Position numbers and translations under genes: made by a program
Notes under the pieces: generated by a model
What the model was told of the DNA's origin: nothing
What the model saw: only the letters and a program-made list of their open reading frames with translations
Database searches by the model: none
Shown here: positions 22,222 to 32,294 of the stretch, piece after piece
How the letters are laid out: each line of letters starts with the position of its first letter
Position numbering within the stretch: position 1 is the stretch's first letter
From: Haliclystus octoradiatus
Taxonomy: Eukaryota; Cnidaria; Staurozoa; Stauromedusae; Haliclystidae
DNA length: 64,000 nt
Reading direction: 5' to 3'
Assembly: GCA_916610825.1 (NCBI GenBank)
Contig: OU744451.1
Location: 17,631,307 to 17,695,306 of the forward strand

Positions 22222-23069
22222 TCATTTGCGCATTGTAGATAATCGTCTACGTACTAACATTTCAGATAATCCTTTAGTTTTTATACGATGACTATTAGTC
22301 AGCATAGCCGACATCCAACCATATACAGTTGCCGAATCGATCATTATTGATATTTTAGTTACATTCCATTTCAAAACAGTATTTAAACCTTTTAATGCAG
22401 CTTCCAATTCGGCAATGTTAATATGGATACCATCATTTGGTCTCAACCAACATGCATCTTCCACTGTACAATTGTCAATATCAATCCGAGCTCCTAAAGC
22501 AATGTTACTAGCATCACACCAAACTACAGCTGATTCAAAATTGTTACTAATATTCCATACACGACTTAATAATTGACGTAATGCCCACATAACATTATTT
22601 GAAACAAGTAAATCCCACCCAACATCGTTACATTGACGTTTCAAATAAGAACAAGCAACACGTAGCCAACCTGCTATGGGATAATGACCAGTAAGTTGAC
22701 CAACAAAAGAACATAATTGGCGGCGAGTTAAATTATCATTTTCTTTCAAAATTGATAAAACATTGTCTCTAGTCCAAAATAAATTGTTTGATTGTAAACA
22801 TTTCTTGATTTTTAAACCAAGTACCCTTGCACCATCAATTAATTCTGGTTCTTTCGTAACTAACCCATATCGTGACAAATGGGATTTTACTTGATCAACA
22901 GAAACAACTTCAAGATTAATATGTCAGTACCAGATGAAATAATAGGATCAAGTGATAATACCTTTGACAAAACAGAAGACATAATTTTTGGAGCAACATT
23001 TAAACCAAAAGCCAATCTTGTTAAACAATATATTTCCCCCTCAAATCGAACAGCTTGATGACGAATCAA
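22222..23069 (-). pseudogene. Reverse transcriptase C-terminal part and RNase H of Ty3/Gypsy element
   Basis: 23069-22887 reads QAVRFEGEIYCLTRLAFGLNVAPKI, the RT palm segment before the active site. The frame then fails around 22905-22925, exactly where the YxDD motif should be, and resumes as VVSVDQVKSHLSRYGLV. RNase H follows at 22878-22222 with VVWCDASNIALGARI, INIAELEAALKGLN and IMIDSATVYGWM supplying the D, E and D residues. Loss of the YxDD codons means the element could not reverse transcribe its own RNA. Confidence 0.8.
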
Positions 23070-23087
23070 TTCCGGATTAACGTGGAG

Positions 23088-23885
23088 TTACAAATAAGCT
23101 TTCTTTAAATCTAACATGGCAAGATTAGTTCCAATTTTTCGCCAAATGCGAAATTTTTCACAACAAACATCACTTTGTCCTGTATATGATGGAATATATT
23201 CATTCAAAATACGAAAATCCATAACAGGTCTTACCTTGTTCTGATTTTGCTGTACAATTGCCATTAAAGGAATAATATTTGTCACTTCACCATGGATACT
23301 ATTGTTGTAAGGCACCAGCCATCCATCATTTATCCAAACATTCATTTCATCATTAAAAGAGTTTAAAACATCTTCATTTTTAATTTGATATTGTCCAATA
23401 TTAGCATGTAATAAAGGTTCCTTGCCATCATGCCAGTTCCAGCCTACAATCCATTTAGCACCATCAAATTTTGCGTAATAATCAACGTCATATAATTCCA
23501 ACATTGATGGTAGCAATATAGATTGGGCAGCACATAATGATTTATCATCTAAATTTTTAGAAACACAATCACGCCCACCAATAAATAAACCACCGATCTT
23601 TTTAATAATATCCATACCCAGTACACAAACAATACCATCCATAAGTTGCGAACTAATTAAAAAACTCCATTTTATGAGTTTACCTTTGATATAAATTTCA
23701 ATTTCCTTGGACCTGTTACATAACGTAAAACTTCCATCTAATAACATAACTTTACATGTTGTATCAGATAATAAATAATTGGAAATAACATTGCTACCAA
23801 TAATAGAAGTACTACATCCAGTATCAACCAATGCATTTACTTCTTTCCCTTCAATTGTCACTGGTAACATCGGTAGCGCTGACAC
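23088..23885 (-). pseudogene. Protease and N-terminal reverse transcriptase of Ty3/Gypsy element
   Basis: 265 codons. The retropepsin motif ALVDTGCSTSIIG is near the start. The RT begins downstream with RPVMDFRILNEYI and LAMLDLKKAYL (the first catalytic aspartate, in the LDLKxAY motif). The frame ends at 23088 and is continued in another frame after a shift. Confidence 0.82.
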
Positions 23886-24502
23886 GTTTCATGGGGGGAG
23901 GACACTAGCGCCAGCATACCCTCCCCATCTTTATTTTCCACCATATCATCATTTTTTAAAATGCCTTGACAATTTCTGGCTATATGTCCAACTCCCCGAC
24001 ATCGATAGCAAATTAAACGGCCACAAAATTTTGAAAGCGAATTTTTAGTACTTCCTTGTTGGAATTTTGCTGCATAACACGTTGAATTTTCTCGATTAGA
24101 TAAAGTTACAAGAACTCTTGATTTTTCTACAATGTCACGTAAGGAAAATTCTTATATGTTAGTAAATGCTCGTAACTGAGCCGAAGCCTCATTTGGTAAA
24201 CCAACAACGAAAGCACATTTCAATAAGTTGTCATTTAAAGAAGAATCGAACAAACCTTCCAAACGACGCAAATCAGCCAGGAACGCATCGACTGTCTCGT
24301 CATCTCGTAATTTTCTTGCAGAAAATTGTTCATACGCTGAAAATTGATTATCTGCAAATACTTTCATCAATGCCGCTTTCAACAATTTAAAATCTTTTTT
24401 ATCAGCTTCTGATAATTGCTGATACACAGCAAAAGCTGCGCCTTCCAGAAAAAGTGGAACAAACAATTCCAAACCATCGATACCTTGAAGCTTTGCCACC
24501 AA
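23886..24502 (-). pseudogene. Gag region of Ty3/Gypsy element
   Basis: The frame at 24502-24152 contains LFLEGAAFAVYQQLSE, FADNQFSAYEQF and KLRDDETVDAFLADLRRLE, a Ty3-type capsid. Further on (about 24010-23965) is a CCHC zinc knuckle (CRGVGHIARNC). A stop at about 24151 interrupts the reading. The true start is lost with the LTR deletion at 24511. Confidence 0.75.
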
Positions 24503-24510
24503 TTCTACTT

Positions 24511-24597
24511 TATTCGGGGGAGAAAATACTTCCTCTGCGGATATCTATTGTTCCTAATTTCTATAGTTCTATTATTCTATTGTTTATTTACACTACA
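24511..24597 (-). repeat. Truncated 5' LTR of the minus-strand Ty3/Gypsy element
   Basis: Matches 20860-20947 with two substitutions and one single-base indel, ending TTACACTACA at the junction with the LINE. The rest of this LTR is deleted. Confidence 0.8.
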
Positions 24598-26150
24598 ACA
24601 CTGTTTTCACACAAAATGGCACATCGTACAAAATGGGAAGCACCACTTAGGCAAGTAGGACATAGAGACAGAAATTGTCAGATAAGGAGAAACTTATATA
24701 GAAATCAAATCGACTATATTATGAGGAAAATTCACACAAAGGGTTTATAGAAGATGCAAGATCATATGGTGGTCTTGAAACATATCCCGATACACAAAGC
24801 AAAACTATAGACATAAAATGGTATATAAGCTAAAAATATGTAAAGTAAAACCAAAATTGAATTTGAATTTACTTCGAGACGAAGAAAATAAAAATTCTTG
24901 CCAGGATAAAATTGTAGAAAAACTAATAGACATAAATGTAGATAAGTTACAGGACAAATGGACAAAAATTGTGAAAACATGCATAAATACTGCAGAAGAA
25001 ATAGTAGGGAGAGAAAAGAAAACAAATAAAAGCGCAAAAAAAGAACTATTACTCATGTTATCTGAAAAGCAAAAGGAAATTAAAAACATCGACTCTATTA
25101 TAGAAACCTAAAATTGAAACTGCAACAAGAGAGAATCAAGATTATAGGAGAAATAATGGAACTGGTAAGGGAGATCGAAATACTAAACAGGATTCCAGGC
25201 GAATGTTCCAAGTCATTAAACAACTCCAACGAAGAAAAAAGAAGCCCAAAATCATTGTAGAAGGGATACATGGTAAGACAACGAATATAAATAATGAACT
25301 TGACATCATTAATATCTTCTTACCAAAGCGTTTAATAAATCATCTGAAGAAGAAATAGATAACATAACTCATACTGAAATGAAAATCTCATTTAACTTGA
25401 AAGAAATACAAGCAGCAGCTAAATCCTTGAAAAATGGGAAGAGTCGAAGGGGGATAAACCACAATAGGGGGACTTCTGAATAATGGCCCTGACATTGTCT
25501 GTTAAGAAATAGCTAACATTTTCAACGAGACAGGTGAGTATACAAAAGAGCTAAAAGAGGCCATTTTGTACCATTAAAAATACCTGGAAAAAACTCTTGA
25601 CCTCCATGCAACCTAAGACCAATCACCCTTCTTCAGCACTCAGGAAGATACTGGCTATTTTCATGTTGAGACGATGCCTTCGAAAAATGCAAAGCAGAAT
25701 ACAGAGCTCACAAGCATCGTACCAGCAGGGTCGTCGTACAACAGAACGTGTTTTCGCCTTCAAAATCTTAGCAGAAAAAGCTATTAAAACAGCAGATTAT
25801 AGAATAACATTATTATTGCTAGACATGTTATAGGCATTTGACACCGTAAAAATAAAAACTCTTATAAATACCCTGAATGATGGGTACGGATCTATGAATA
25901 TATTTCATGATTCACGTACTTCACACGATGAAAATCTTAATTGAAGACATAATAATAAACAATAAAATTAGATGATAACATTGGACAACCTATAAAACAA
26001 ACATAGGAGTACCACAAGGAGATTACCGTAGTCCTATATATTCATATTATATTTAGTTGAAGCATTAAAAGAAAGTACATCAATCACAAATCCATCATAT
26101 ACACAAAATCATAATTATACTAAACAGAAACATGAACTATTAATAGATCA
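24598..26150 (+). mobile_element. RTE/Proto2-like LINE, reverse-transcriptase part (right of LTR insertion)
   Basis: It resumes with TLFSHKMAHRTKWEAPLRQ, the linker after the endonuclease, then GFIEDARSYGGLETYPDT. A lysine-rich linker frame follows (24818-25111). The RT appears in broken frames: RKILAIFMLRRCLRKMQSR, ASYQQGRRTTERVFAFKILA, LLLLDML then AFDTVK (first catalytic aspartate region), and TNIGVPQGD. No FADD/YADD motif could be found before the homology fades at about 26150. There are multiple stops and frameshifts, so it is a pseudogene. Confidence 0.78.
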
Positions 26151-26539
26151 GCAATATGCTGACGTCATCAGCTGGATTGCAAGCAACAAGAGAGACATAA
26201 AATAAGAAATAAGACAGAAAGACACATTATATAACATTGACAGAACAAATTCCTTGGAGTGTGGCACGGAACAAATAGAAGTGCCAATCCGGTAGCTTTT
26301 CAACAACCAAAAGCGGTCGTCAGCAAAATGATTCATAATGGCCTTCTGGGGGGCAAAAAACGTAAACAACATAAAAATCATACGGCAAATCGCTTCGACC
26401 TTGCCATCATAGAGGATGTAGTAAGGCTATAATTTTGTCACTATAGTTTACTAGCCCAGTAAAATGAATTATTTCTAGCCTTTGTGATCATTTTTTGGTG
26501 GCTATGGACTATAAATTGATCTATTAGCTGTAAAATTAG

Positions 26540-26843
26540 ATCCTAAGCTACGGCCAAATGACTTTTTTTCGTATCCCAACACACGCCAAGTCAGTGGCCA
26601 AAATAAATGTGTGTTGGCGAAATAAAATGAGATGTGGCCAAATGACTTTTGATTTTTGGCCAACAACTCACCGATTCACGCCAACTCAATTTTGGGGTGG
26701 CCAAATGACTTTATATTTTCGCCAACATCAATATATTGAAACACGATTTTAGTTTGACAAAATGGCGACCGTAAAATACAGATATTGAGAAGTGGTAGTG
26801 TTGTTATAGTGCATGTCGACTTCATATACAACGTGTATAATAT
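26540..26843. repeat. Dispersed GGCCAA-rich repeat, copy 2, left part
   Basis: 26551-26720 holds three copies of GGCCAAATGACTTT interspersed with CCAACACACGCCAA and ACGCCAACTCAATTTTGGGG. 26781-26843 matches 5648-5706 of copy 1 (GACTTCATATACAACGTGTA). It is interrupted at 26843 by the Ty3/Gypsy element and resumes at 30977. Confidence 0.78.
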
Positions 26844-27009
26844 TGTCGTATATCGTCACACGTTATCACGTGATAGATTTAGCATAATTTAGTATCCATT
26901 AGTACCCAGGCTTTTAATATGTAATTACGTAAATCTTAATTAAGAGATCAGATCCAGTTGAGCCACAGTTGTTATCAGTCATGTTTCAACTATCTCACGT
27001 TATATCACA
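26844..27009 (+). repeat. 5' LTR
   Basis: 166 bp, TG...CA, containing ATCACGTGAT and TTACGTAA palindromes. It pairs with 30811-30976, differing at four positions. Confidence 0.93.
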
Positions 27010-27011
27010 TT

Positions 27012-27023
27012 TGGCGTCCCCGG
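27012..27023 (+). promoter_or_regulatory. Primer-binding site of Ty3/Gypsy element
   Basis: TGGCGTCCCCGG begins 2 bp after the 5' LTR. A TGG start complements the CCA tail of a tRNA. I cannot assign the tRNA without a search. Confidence 0.65.
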
Positions 27024-27044
27024 TTTTTATTATTATCACACATA

Positions 27045-27808
27045 ATGGATCTCAAGATGAATAGCCCACTAACGTTTACGGACCCATAAATCACAGAAGC
27101 ATGGTTCTTGTCGTTTGCTACCAAAGCACGCAGTAAAGGCTGCAAAGATATTATGGCAAATGAAGGAGCCGATGGGCAGATAGAAAATCTACAAATCACA
27201 GACTTATTCCTGGCTGTTTGTGGTGAAGCTACCTTGGTTAAATTAGCACGCCTGATGAAACCTAAACGATTGGATGCAGTCCCATTCAAAGAAATAGAGA
27301 GGATTGCTTTAGAGTTGGTAGAACCAAAGCAAAGACTGTTAATTGCTGAGATAACAAATTTCTTGGCAATTAAAATGCAACTCGATGAGTCATCAGATTA
27401 GGTCCACCTGAGAATCAACCATTCAGCTGATCGATGTGAATTCGAAAATTCAAAGTAGAGCAGGACCCTGTCGAGGAATTGAAGAAAATGGTGTTTATAA
27501 ATTCCTTCAATGATAAAAGAGTAACAAAAGAATAATTGGACTTTATTCGGTTAACACCGAATGCCACGTATGACGATTTGCGTGAGCGTGTTCGCCAATT
27601 TCAACAAACACATACGTTTTTAAACCGCAATGATGTCAGCGTGGGTGTCTGTCCATCACAAAGTCAGATCAGCAATGATGTCACGACAATATCAAGCGTC
27701 GCCACACCCAAAGACATTAAAAGCAAAGACAGAGGTACGTGCAATAAACGCGCCCTCTTTCAAATTTGTTGCTTCGCAACAGACCTCAGCCGAGTCAAAG
27801 CAAACTAA
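27045..27808 (+). pseudogene. Gag of Ty3/Gypsy element
   Basis: Starts MDLKMNSPLTFTDP at 27045, then meets a stop at about 27087, and continues in frame to 27401 with EAWFLSFATKARSKG and LAVCGEATLVKLARLMKP. After a frameshift, 27536-27808 reads MDFIRLTPNATYDDLRERVR, a gag-like segment. No zinc knuckle is clear. The disruptions rule out a working product. Confidence 0.72.
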
Positions 27809-28860
27809 CTACGCAGCCAATGATGTTAATACTGCTAGTTTTATTGGCGAGAGCTCTGATTATTTTGCATGTTGCCATGCAGAAAGCAACATTTTTAACA
27901 TGAATGAAATCGTCGAAGACGTTAAAATCAATGGGTTATCTATTCCGATGCAACATGACACAGGTGCGGCATGTACTATAATATCATCCTACTTATGGGA
28001 AAAACTTGGGTGTCCTGATATGTCAACAACTCAGAGAAAACTTCATTCGTATGACGATCGTGGTATGGAAGTACTAGGAAAGTGTCAATTAACCGTTAAT
28101 CGTTCCAATAATCAAAATGTTGTATTACCTATCCAAGTAGTTAAATCATCTAGGCCATACGGTTTATTTGGTAGAGTTATTCTATGTAATAATTTTGTAA
28201 ATTCTGTTAATCCAAATCCTGCAGAGTATTTACCTGTTGTAAGTGGTGTTGTCGCAACCATGAAACTAAAACAAGATGCACAGCCCCGTTTTTGTCAAGC
28301 ACGCCCTGTACCATTGCCATTACAAGCCGCAGCGACGTCAGAGCTAAACCGTTTACAAACAATGGGCGTTATAGAACCGGTTGAAGGCAGGGGTGCAGAA
28401 AATGCGTCACCGATTGTGTGGCTGAAAAAACCCAATCGCAACCTACGCATGTGTGTCGACTATAGTGTTCATGTAAATGACAAAATTTTAAGTGATGCTT
28501 ACCCAATACCAAACATTGAAAGCATCTTTGCAAATTTAAACGATGCTAAGTGCTTTGCCAAAGTTGATCTGAAATCAGCATATTGGCAAATCCCGATTGA
28601 TGAAGCCGCTCAGAAATTATCTATTATAAACACCCACAAAGGGCTTTTTCACATAACTAGACTACAAATGGGGATGAAAAACAGTGCCAGCATTTTTCAA
28701 TAAGCCATCGAAAACGTTCTAAAAGGATTAAAAGGGGTTATCCCATACCACGTCGATGTCCTTATTTTTGCCAATACGGAGGACTCATTGAAAAAGCGCG
28801 TGAACGCAATAATGGAACGTTTCAAGCAACGTGGTTGTCTGTTAACCATGACAAGTGCAT
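27630..28860 (+). pseudogene. Protease and reverse transcriptase of Ty3/Gypsy element
   Basis: The 357-codon frame to 28703 contains a retropepsin motif HDTGAACTIIS, then RT: PVPLPLQAAATSELNRL, SPIVWLKKPNRNLRMCVDYS, and CFAKVDLKSAYWQIPID with the first catalytic aspartate. A stop (TAA) falls after ASIFQ where the family has FQ-x-x-E. The frame then continues to IPYHVDVLIFAN: the YxDD active site reads YHVD, so one catalytic aspartate is replaced. Confidence 0.85.
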
Positions 28861-29064
28861 AAATAAAGTGAAGGAAGTAACATTTCTATAGTCTTCAAAG
28901 TATCCAGTTACGGTATTGAGCCTGATAAACCACTTGTTGAAAAGGTTTTGAATATACCGCCCCCCAACACAAAAAATGAAGTGAAAAATGATTTTGTAGG
29001 CTTGATAAATTTTTTTGGGTGACTCATCCCTAATTTTGCTAACAAAGTAGCACCACTAAATGCT

Positions 29065-29820
29065 TTGCGAAAACAAGACAAAAAGTTTGTGTGGACTGAG
29101 ACTGAACAAAATAAATTTGAAAACCTCAAGCGTGAAATTGCGTCTTCACCAGTAGTTCAGCCGTATTCTTTAACAAAACCAATCACTTTAACGACAGACG
29201 CTTCCGGTACAGCGATTGCCGGAATTTTGACGCAAGACGGCCATCCCGTTATTTTTGTTTCAAAAGCATTGACCTCAGCTGAACAAAACTTTTCAGCTAC
29301 AGAAAGAGAGGCATTTGCAGTAGTATGGTGCGTTGAACGTTTGCGTCAATTTTTGCTTGGGCGACGATTAAAACTTATCACCGACCACCGAGCACTAGTC
29401 TGTTTGTTTGGTGCTAACAAACCAATACCTAAAACGGCCTCTGCCCGGATTTCCAGATGAACAATAAAGCTTATGGCTTTTGATTTTGACATTGAATATC
29501 GGCCTGGAAGTACGTTCACTCATGCGGACGCACTGTCACGTCTACCGCAGTTAACAATTACTCGTGAAGATATTGTTGCTAGTTTCGGCACGGCAACCAC
29601 TTCGGCCTTTTTTGCTCCAGTCCTGCCCATTAACGAATTGAAATTTTTCTCACAAAACGATCCAATAGCGGTCAGCATAATGAAACGAATTGTTGACAAT
29701 CCATGGTCAGCATTATCTGAATCTGAACGAGCTTTTTTACGTTTCAAAGATTCTTTGACAATCGAAAATGACGTCATTTATTTTAAAAGTGCTCCCCTTA
29801 TTCCCTCAAAATTAAGTTGA
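29065..29820 (+). pseudogene. RNase H of Ty3/Gypsy element
   Basis: Contains TLTTDASGTAIAGILTQ, SATEREAFAVVWCVERLR and LITDHRALVCLF, the D, E and D of RNase H. A stop at 29458-29460 precedes the linker DIEYRPGSTFTHADALSRLP, usually continuous with it. Both parts are in the same frame. Confidence 0.85.
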
Positions 29821-30700
29821 ACAGTTTTACAGAAAGCTCATGAAACCCATCAGGGCATTAATGCCACATGCAGGTTTCTTCTAAAAGTAGCGTGGTGGCC
29901 TGGTATTTTTCGCGATGTAGAGAATTTTGTTTCTACTTGTCAAAAATGTTGTTCGATTAGACCTAGATTTGGTCAAAGTGTACACACTTGGCCAGAAGCA
30001 GAACCATGGGAAAGACTTCACATCGATTTTGCGCATGTTGTTGATGTTGGCTTGATATTTATTCTTGCTGATGCAGATACGGGTTGGATAGAAGCATTCA
30101 GATGCCCATATCGCGCCACAGCAACTAGCTAGCGTATTTTCTCGTTTTGGTATTCCTAAAACTTTCGTCTAAGTTAACGCCAAGGAGTTTATTAGTGTTG
30201 AGATTGTGCAATGGCTTACCAACTCCGGTTACCGCAAAATTGAATCCCCTGCCTATTTTCCGCGTTCTAACGGATTGGCTGAACGTGCGGTCCAGACAGT
30301 CAAGCCGGCAATGAAGGCATGGCACACAGGATTGCGTGTATCATTTGTAATGTTTCTAAATCGTATTTTGACCGTTCACTATGCGAAATCCTTTGCTAGA
30401 GGTAAATCTCCTGCAGAGTTATTGTTGAGACACAATTTACGTGTTCCTTTTGTAAGTGATTTTGCACCTTGGGATATAGTAATGTATAAAGCGTCAAATT
30501 TACATGCACGTACTGCTGCTGAATATGTAATATCTAAGGGCTCTAACACGGCTTGGCTTACTACAAATAACAAAACTATTTTGGCTTCACACAATCAGTT
30601 TGCTTGTAGTGGAATTATTGCTCCAGTTGCAGAACAATCGTCTACAGGTACCCGCTTAGTCAATACTCATGATGGTAACACTGATATAACTACTGAATGA
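29821..30700 (+). pseudogene. Integrase of Ty3/Gypsy element
   Basis: The zinc-binding region HETHQG then WWPGIFRDVENFV and CQKCC is followed by LHIDFAHVVDVG (first catalytic aspartate). The middle motif, normally a TDNG-x-x-F, reads VNAKEFIS after a stop, so the second aspartate is missing. The third acidic residue is present in SNGLAERAVQT. The C-terminal part at 30206-30700 is open. Confidence 0.82.
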
Positions 30701-30810
30701 ACAGAAAGACAAATAAAACGTCGTTCAGAATGAAACACTAGCCCATCAAATCGTTATGGATATAATAGCACATAGAGTAGATTCCCGATCGATTTTTGAC
30801 AAGGGGATAT

Positions 30811-30976
30811 TGTCGTATATCGTCACACGTTATCACGTGATAGATTTAGCATAATTTAGTATAAATTAGTACCCAGGCTTTTAATATGTAATTACGTAAA
30901 TCTTAATTAAGAGATCAGATCCAGTTGAGCCACAGTTGTTATCGGTCATGTTTTAACTATCTCACGTTATATCACA
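30811..30976 (+). repeat. 3' LTR
   Basis: 166 bp, the same length as the 5' LTR. Differences are two adjacent-region C/A changes near the middle, one A/G and one C/T near the 3' end. Confidence 0.93.
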
Positions 30977-31390
30977 AATATAAATTTATCTAAGGATAAA
31001 AACCATGATGTGTTTTGATAAACGACAGTAAGATATAGACATAAATAACTCAAAAATAACAGCATTTCACACTTGAAATAAATCGAAACGAAGTCTAGAC
31101 ATAAATAGCTGTCCGCGTCAAATTACGAATTACGTCATTTTTAACCAATCGCTGAAGCCTCGTATTTTGCTGATCAAAGCTGCGTTGGCCTGAGTTGGCC
31201 AAAGCGGCCAAACGACTTTTTCGATTTGGCCAACAAGTTCGAAAAAGGTCGAGAACAATAGATTGCTGGGCTCCATTGGCCAAATTTTTGATCATCTTCA
31301 AACTGCTTTTTTTCGTAGCCCAACACACGCCAACTCATCCCGATTCAGCCCAACTCAATTTTGGGATGGCCAAATGACTTTTTATTTTTA
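30977..31390. repeat. Dispersed GGCCAA-rich repeat, copy 2, right part
   Basis: Continues copy 2 after the LTR insertion and aligns with 5707-6115 of copy 1: ACCATGATGTGTTTT, TTTCACACTTGAAATAAAT, GTTGGCCTGAGTTGGCCAAA, TAGCCCAACACACGCCAACT and TTCAGCCCAACTCAATTTTG. It ends near 31390 at a sequence related to the termini of the next element. Confidence 0.82.
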
Positions 31391-31498
31391 AGCGCTGACA
31401 ACGAAAGCACGGCACGCTCGATCACGCGTTGTATAATTTCTTCTCGTTTCTTCGTTTTAAAATGATAAAATACAGAATAAGTTGTATCAAAATAATAG

Positions 31499-32294
31499 GC
31501 CTGGATTATACAGCGCGCTTTCAAGTGTGCCGTGCTTTTGTTTACAGTAAATTGCAAGTTGGTTCGCCGTCGGCGCGCCCGTCTAACTAGACACGGCTCG
31601 CTGTCATTAGCACGGTGCGCTCCAAATCGAAAGCTCGCATAGGAAGAGCCTGCTTTCACTTTGATGGCGAACTTTTATTTGACATTCCAGGGATTCCTCT
31701 CATCATATCTGGTAAAAACCCGGGGAATGATATCGAAAAACAAATGTGTAGCCTCCTTTTCTTGGCCGTTGCCTAGATACAGTTCCATTTTGCAAATAAA
31801 CGGATGAATAAACATTGATTTTCTTTTGAATTATAATTGAAATCCACAGAATAATAATAGGGAAACTACTCAGAGCATCTGTAATTCTCAGCTGAAGAGG
31901 AGAAAGCTTCTAAATATTATTAATTAGACAAGGTTATATATATATATATATGCTCTTCAGATTAGATATAAACCGCTGTAATGTAATTGTAGGACCTGAC
32001 AATTATTGCAAGGTTAAAAAAGTATAATTGTACGATAAATTACAACTATTTGATGACGAATTGCGATTAAAATCACTTTGAAGCAATAAATTTATTCCAC
32101 GAAAAGCGTATACTTGTCAATCGAAAGTCTTGTGAAATATTTTCTTTCACGTCATCATGTAATTCACATGAAGCTTTACACAATTTTTGAGGACGGCTCG
32201 CTGTATAACTAGACATTTTGAAGAGCGAGCGCCTTGAAATGAAAGCGTGCTCGAAACTACGGCACGCTCGAAAGCGTGCTGCATAATCCATGCC
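31499..32294. mobile_element. 796-bp inverted-repeat DNA element with GC-rich ends
   Basis: The left end GGCCTGGATTATACAGCGCG and the right end, whose reverse complement is GGCATGGATTATGCAGCACG, match along about 35 bp, continuing with GCTTTC and GTGCCGT. Sub-terminal copies of GGCTCGCTGT and GAGCGTGCCGT repeat inside. An extra, outward copy of the terminal motif occurs at about 31405-31435. It includes a short TA microsatellite at about 31936-31952. No transposase is visible, so it is non-autonomous. Confidence 0.7.

Larger units (their letters stand above)
20731..24597 (-). mobile_element. Ty3/Gypsy-like LTR retrotransposon, minus strand, defective
   Basis: The complete 3' LTR is at 20731-20947, starting TGTAGTG in element orientation and ending TTACACA. 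A polypurine tract ATGGGGGAA (minus strand) directly precedes it at 20948-20956. The opposite LTR survives only as 24511-24597, matching 20860-20947 with three differences, then runs straight into gag; the rest of that LTR, the primer-binding site and the gag start are missing. Order in element direction: gag, zinc knuckle, protease, reverse transcriptase, RNase H, integrase, then a C-terminal tail at 21241-21041. Frames are broken in several places. The insertion splits an RTE-like LINE. No matching target duplication is visible. Confidence 0.85.
26844..30976 (+). mobile_element. Ty3/Gypsy LTR retrotransposon with both LTRs and target duplication
   Basis: The element is 4133 bp long. LTRs are 26844-27009 and 30811-30976, each 166 bp, starting TGTCG and ending TATATCACA, with four substitutions between them. 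The 5-bp sequence AATAT flanks both ends (26839-26843 and 30977-30981), a target duplication. After the 5' LTR, TGGCGTCCCCGG from 27012 is a likely tRNA primer-binding site; before the 3' LTR, AAGGGGATA is a short polypurine tract. Coding order is gag, protease, RT, RNase H, integrase. Every gene has stops or frameshifts, so this copy cannot be autonomous. Confidence 0.93.

Noticed and set aside
20726..24602. Target-site duplication for the minus-strand Ty3/Gypsy element
   Set aside because: Left flank ATTAC and right flank ACACT do not match; the right end is also altered by deletion.
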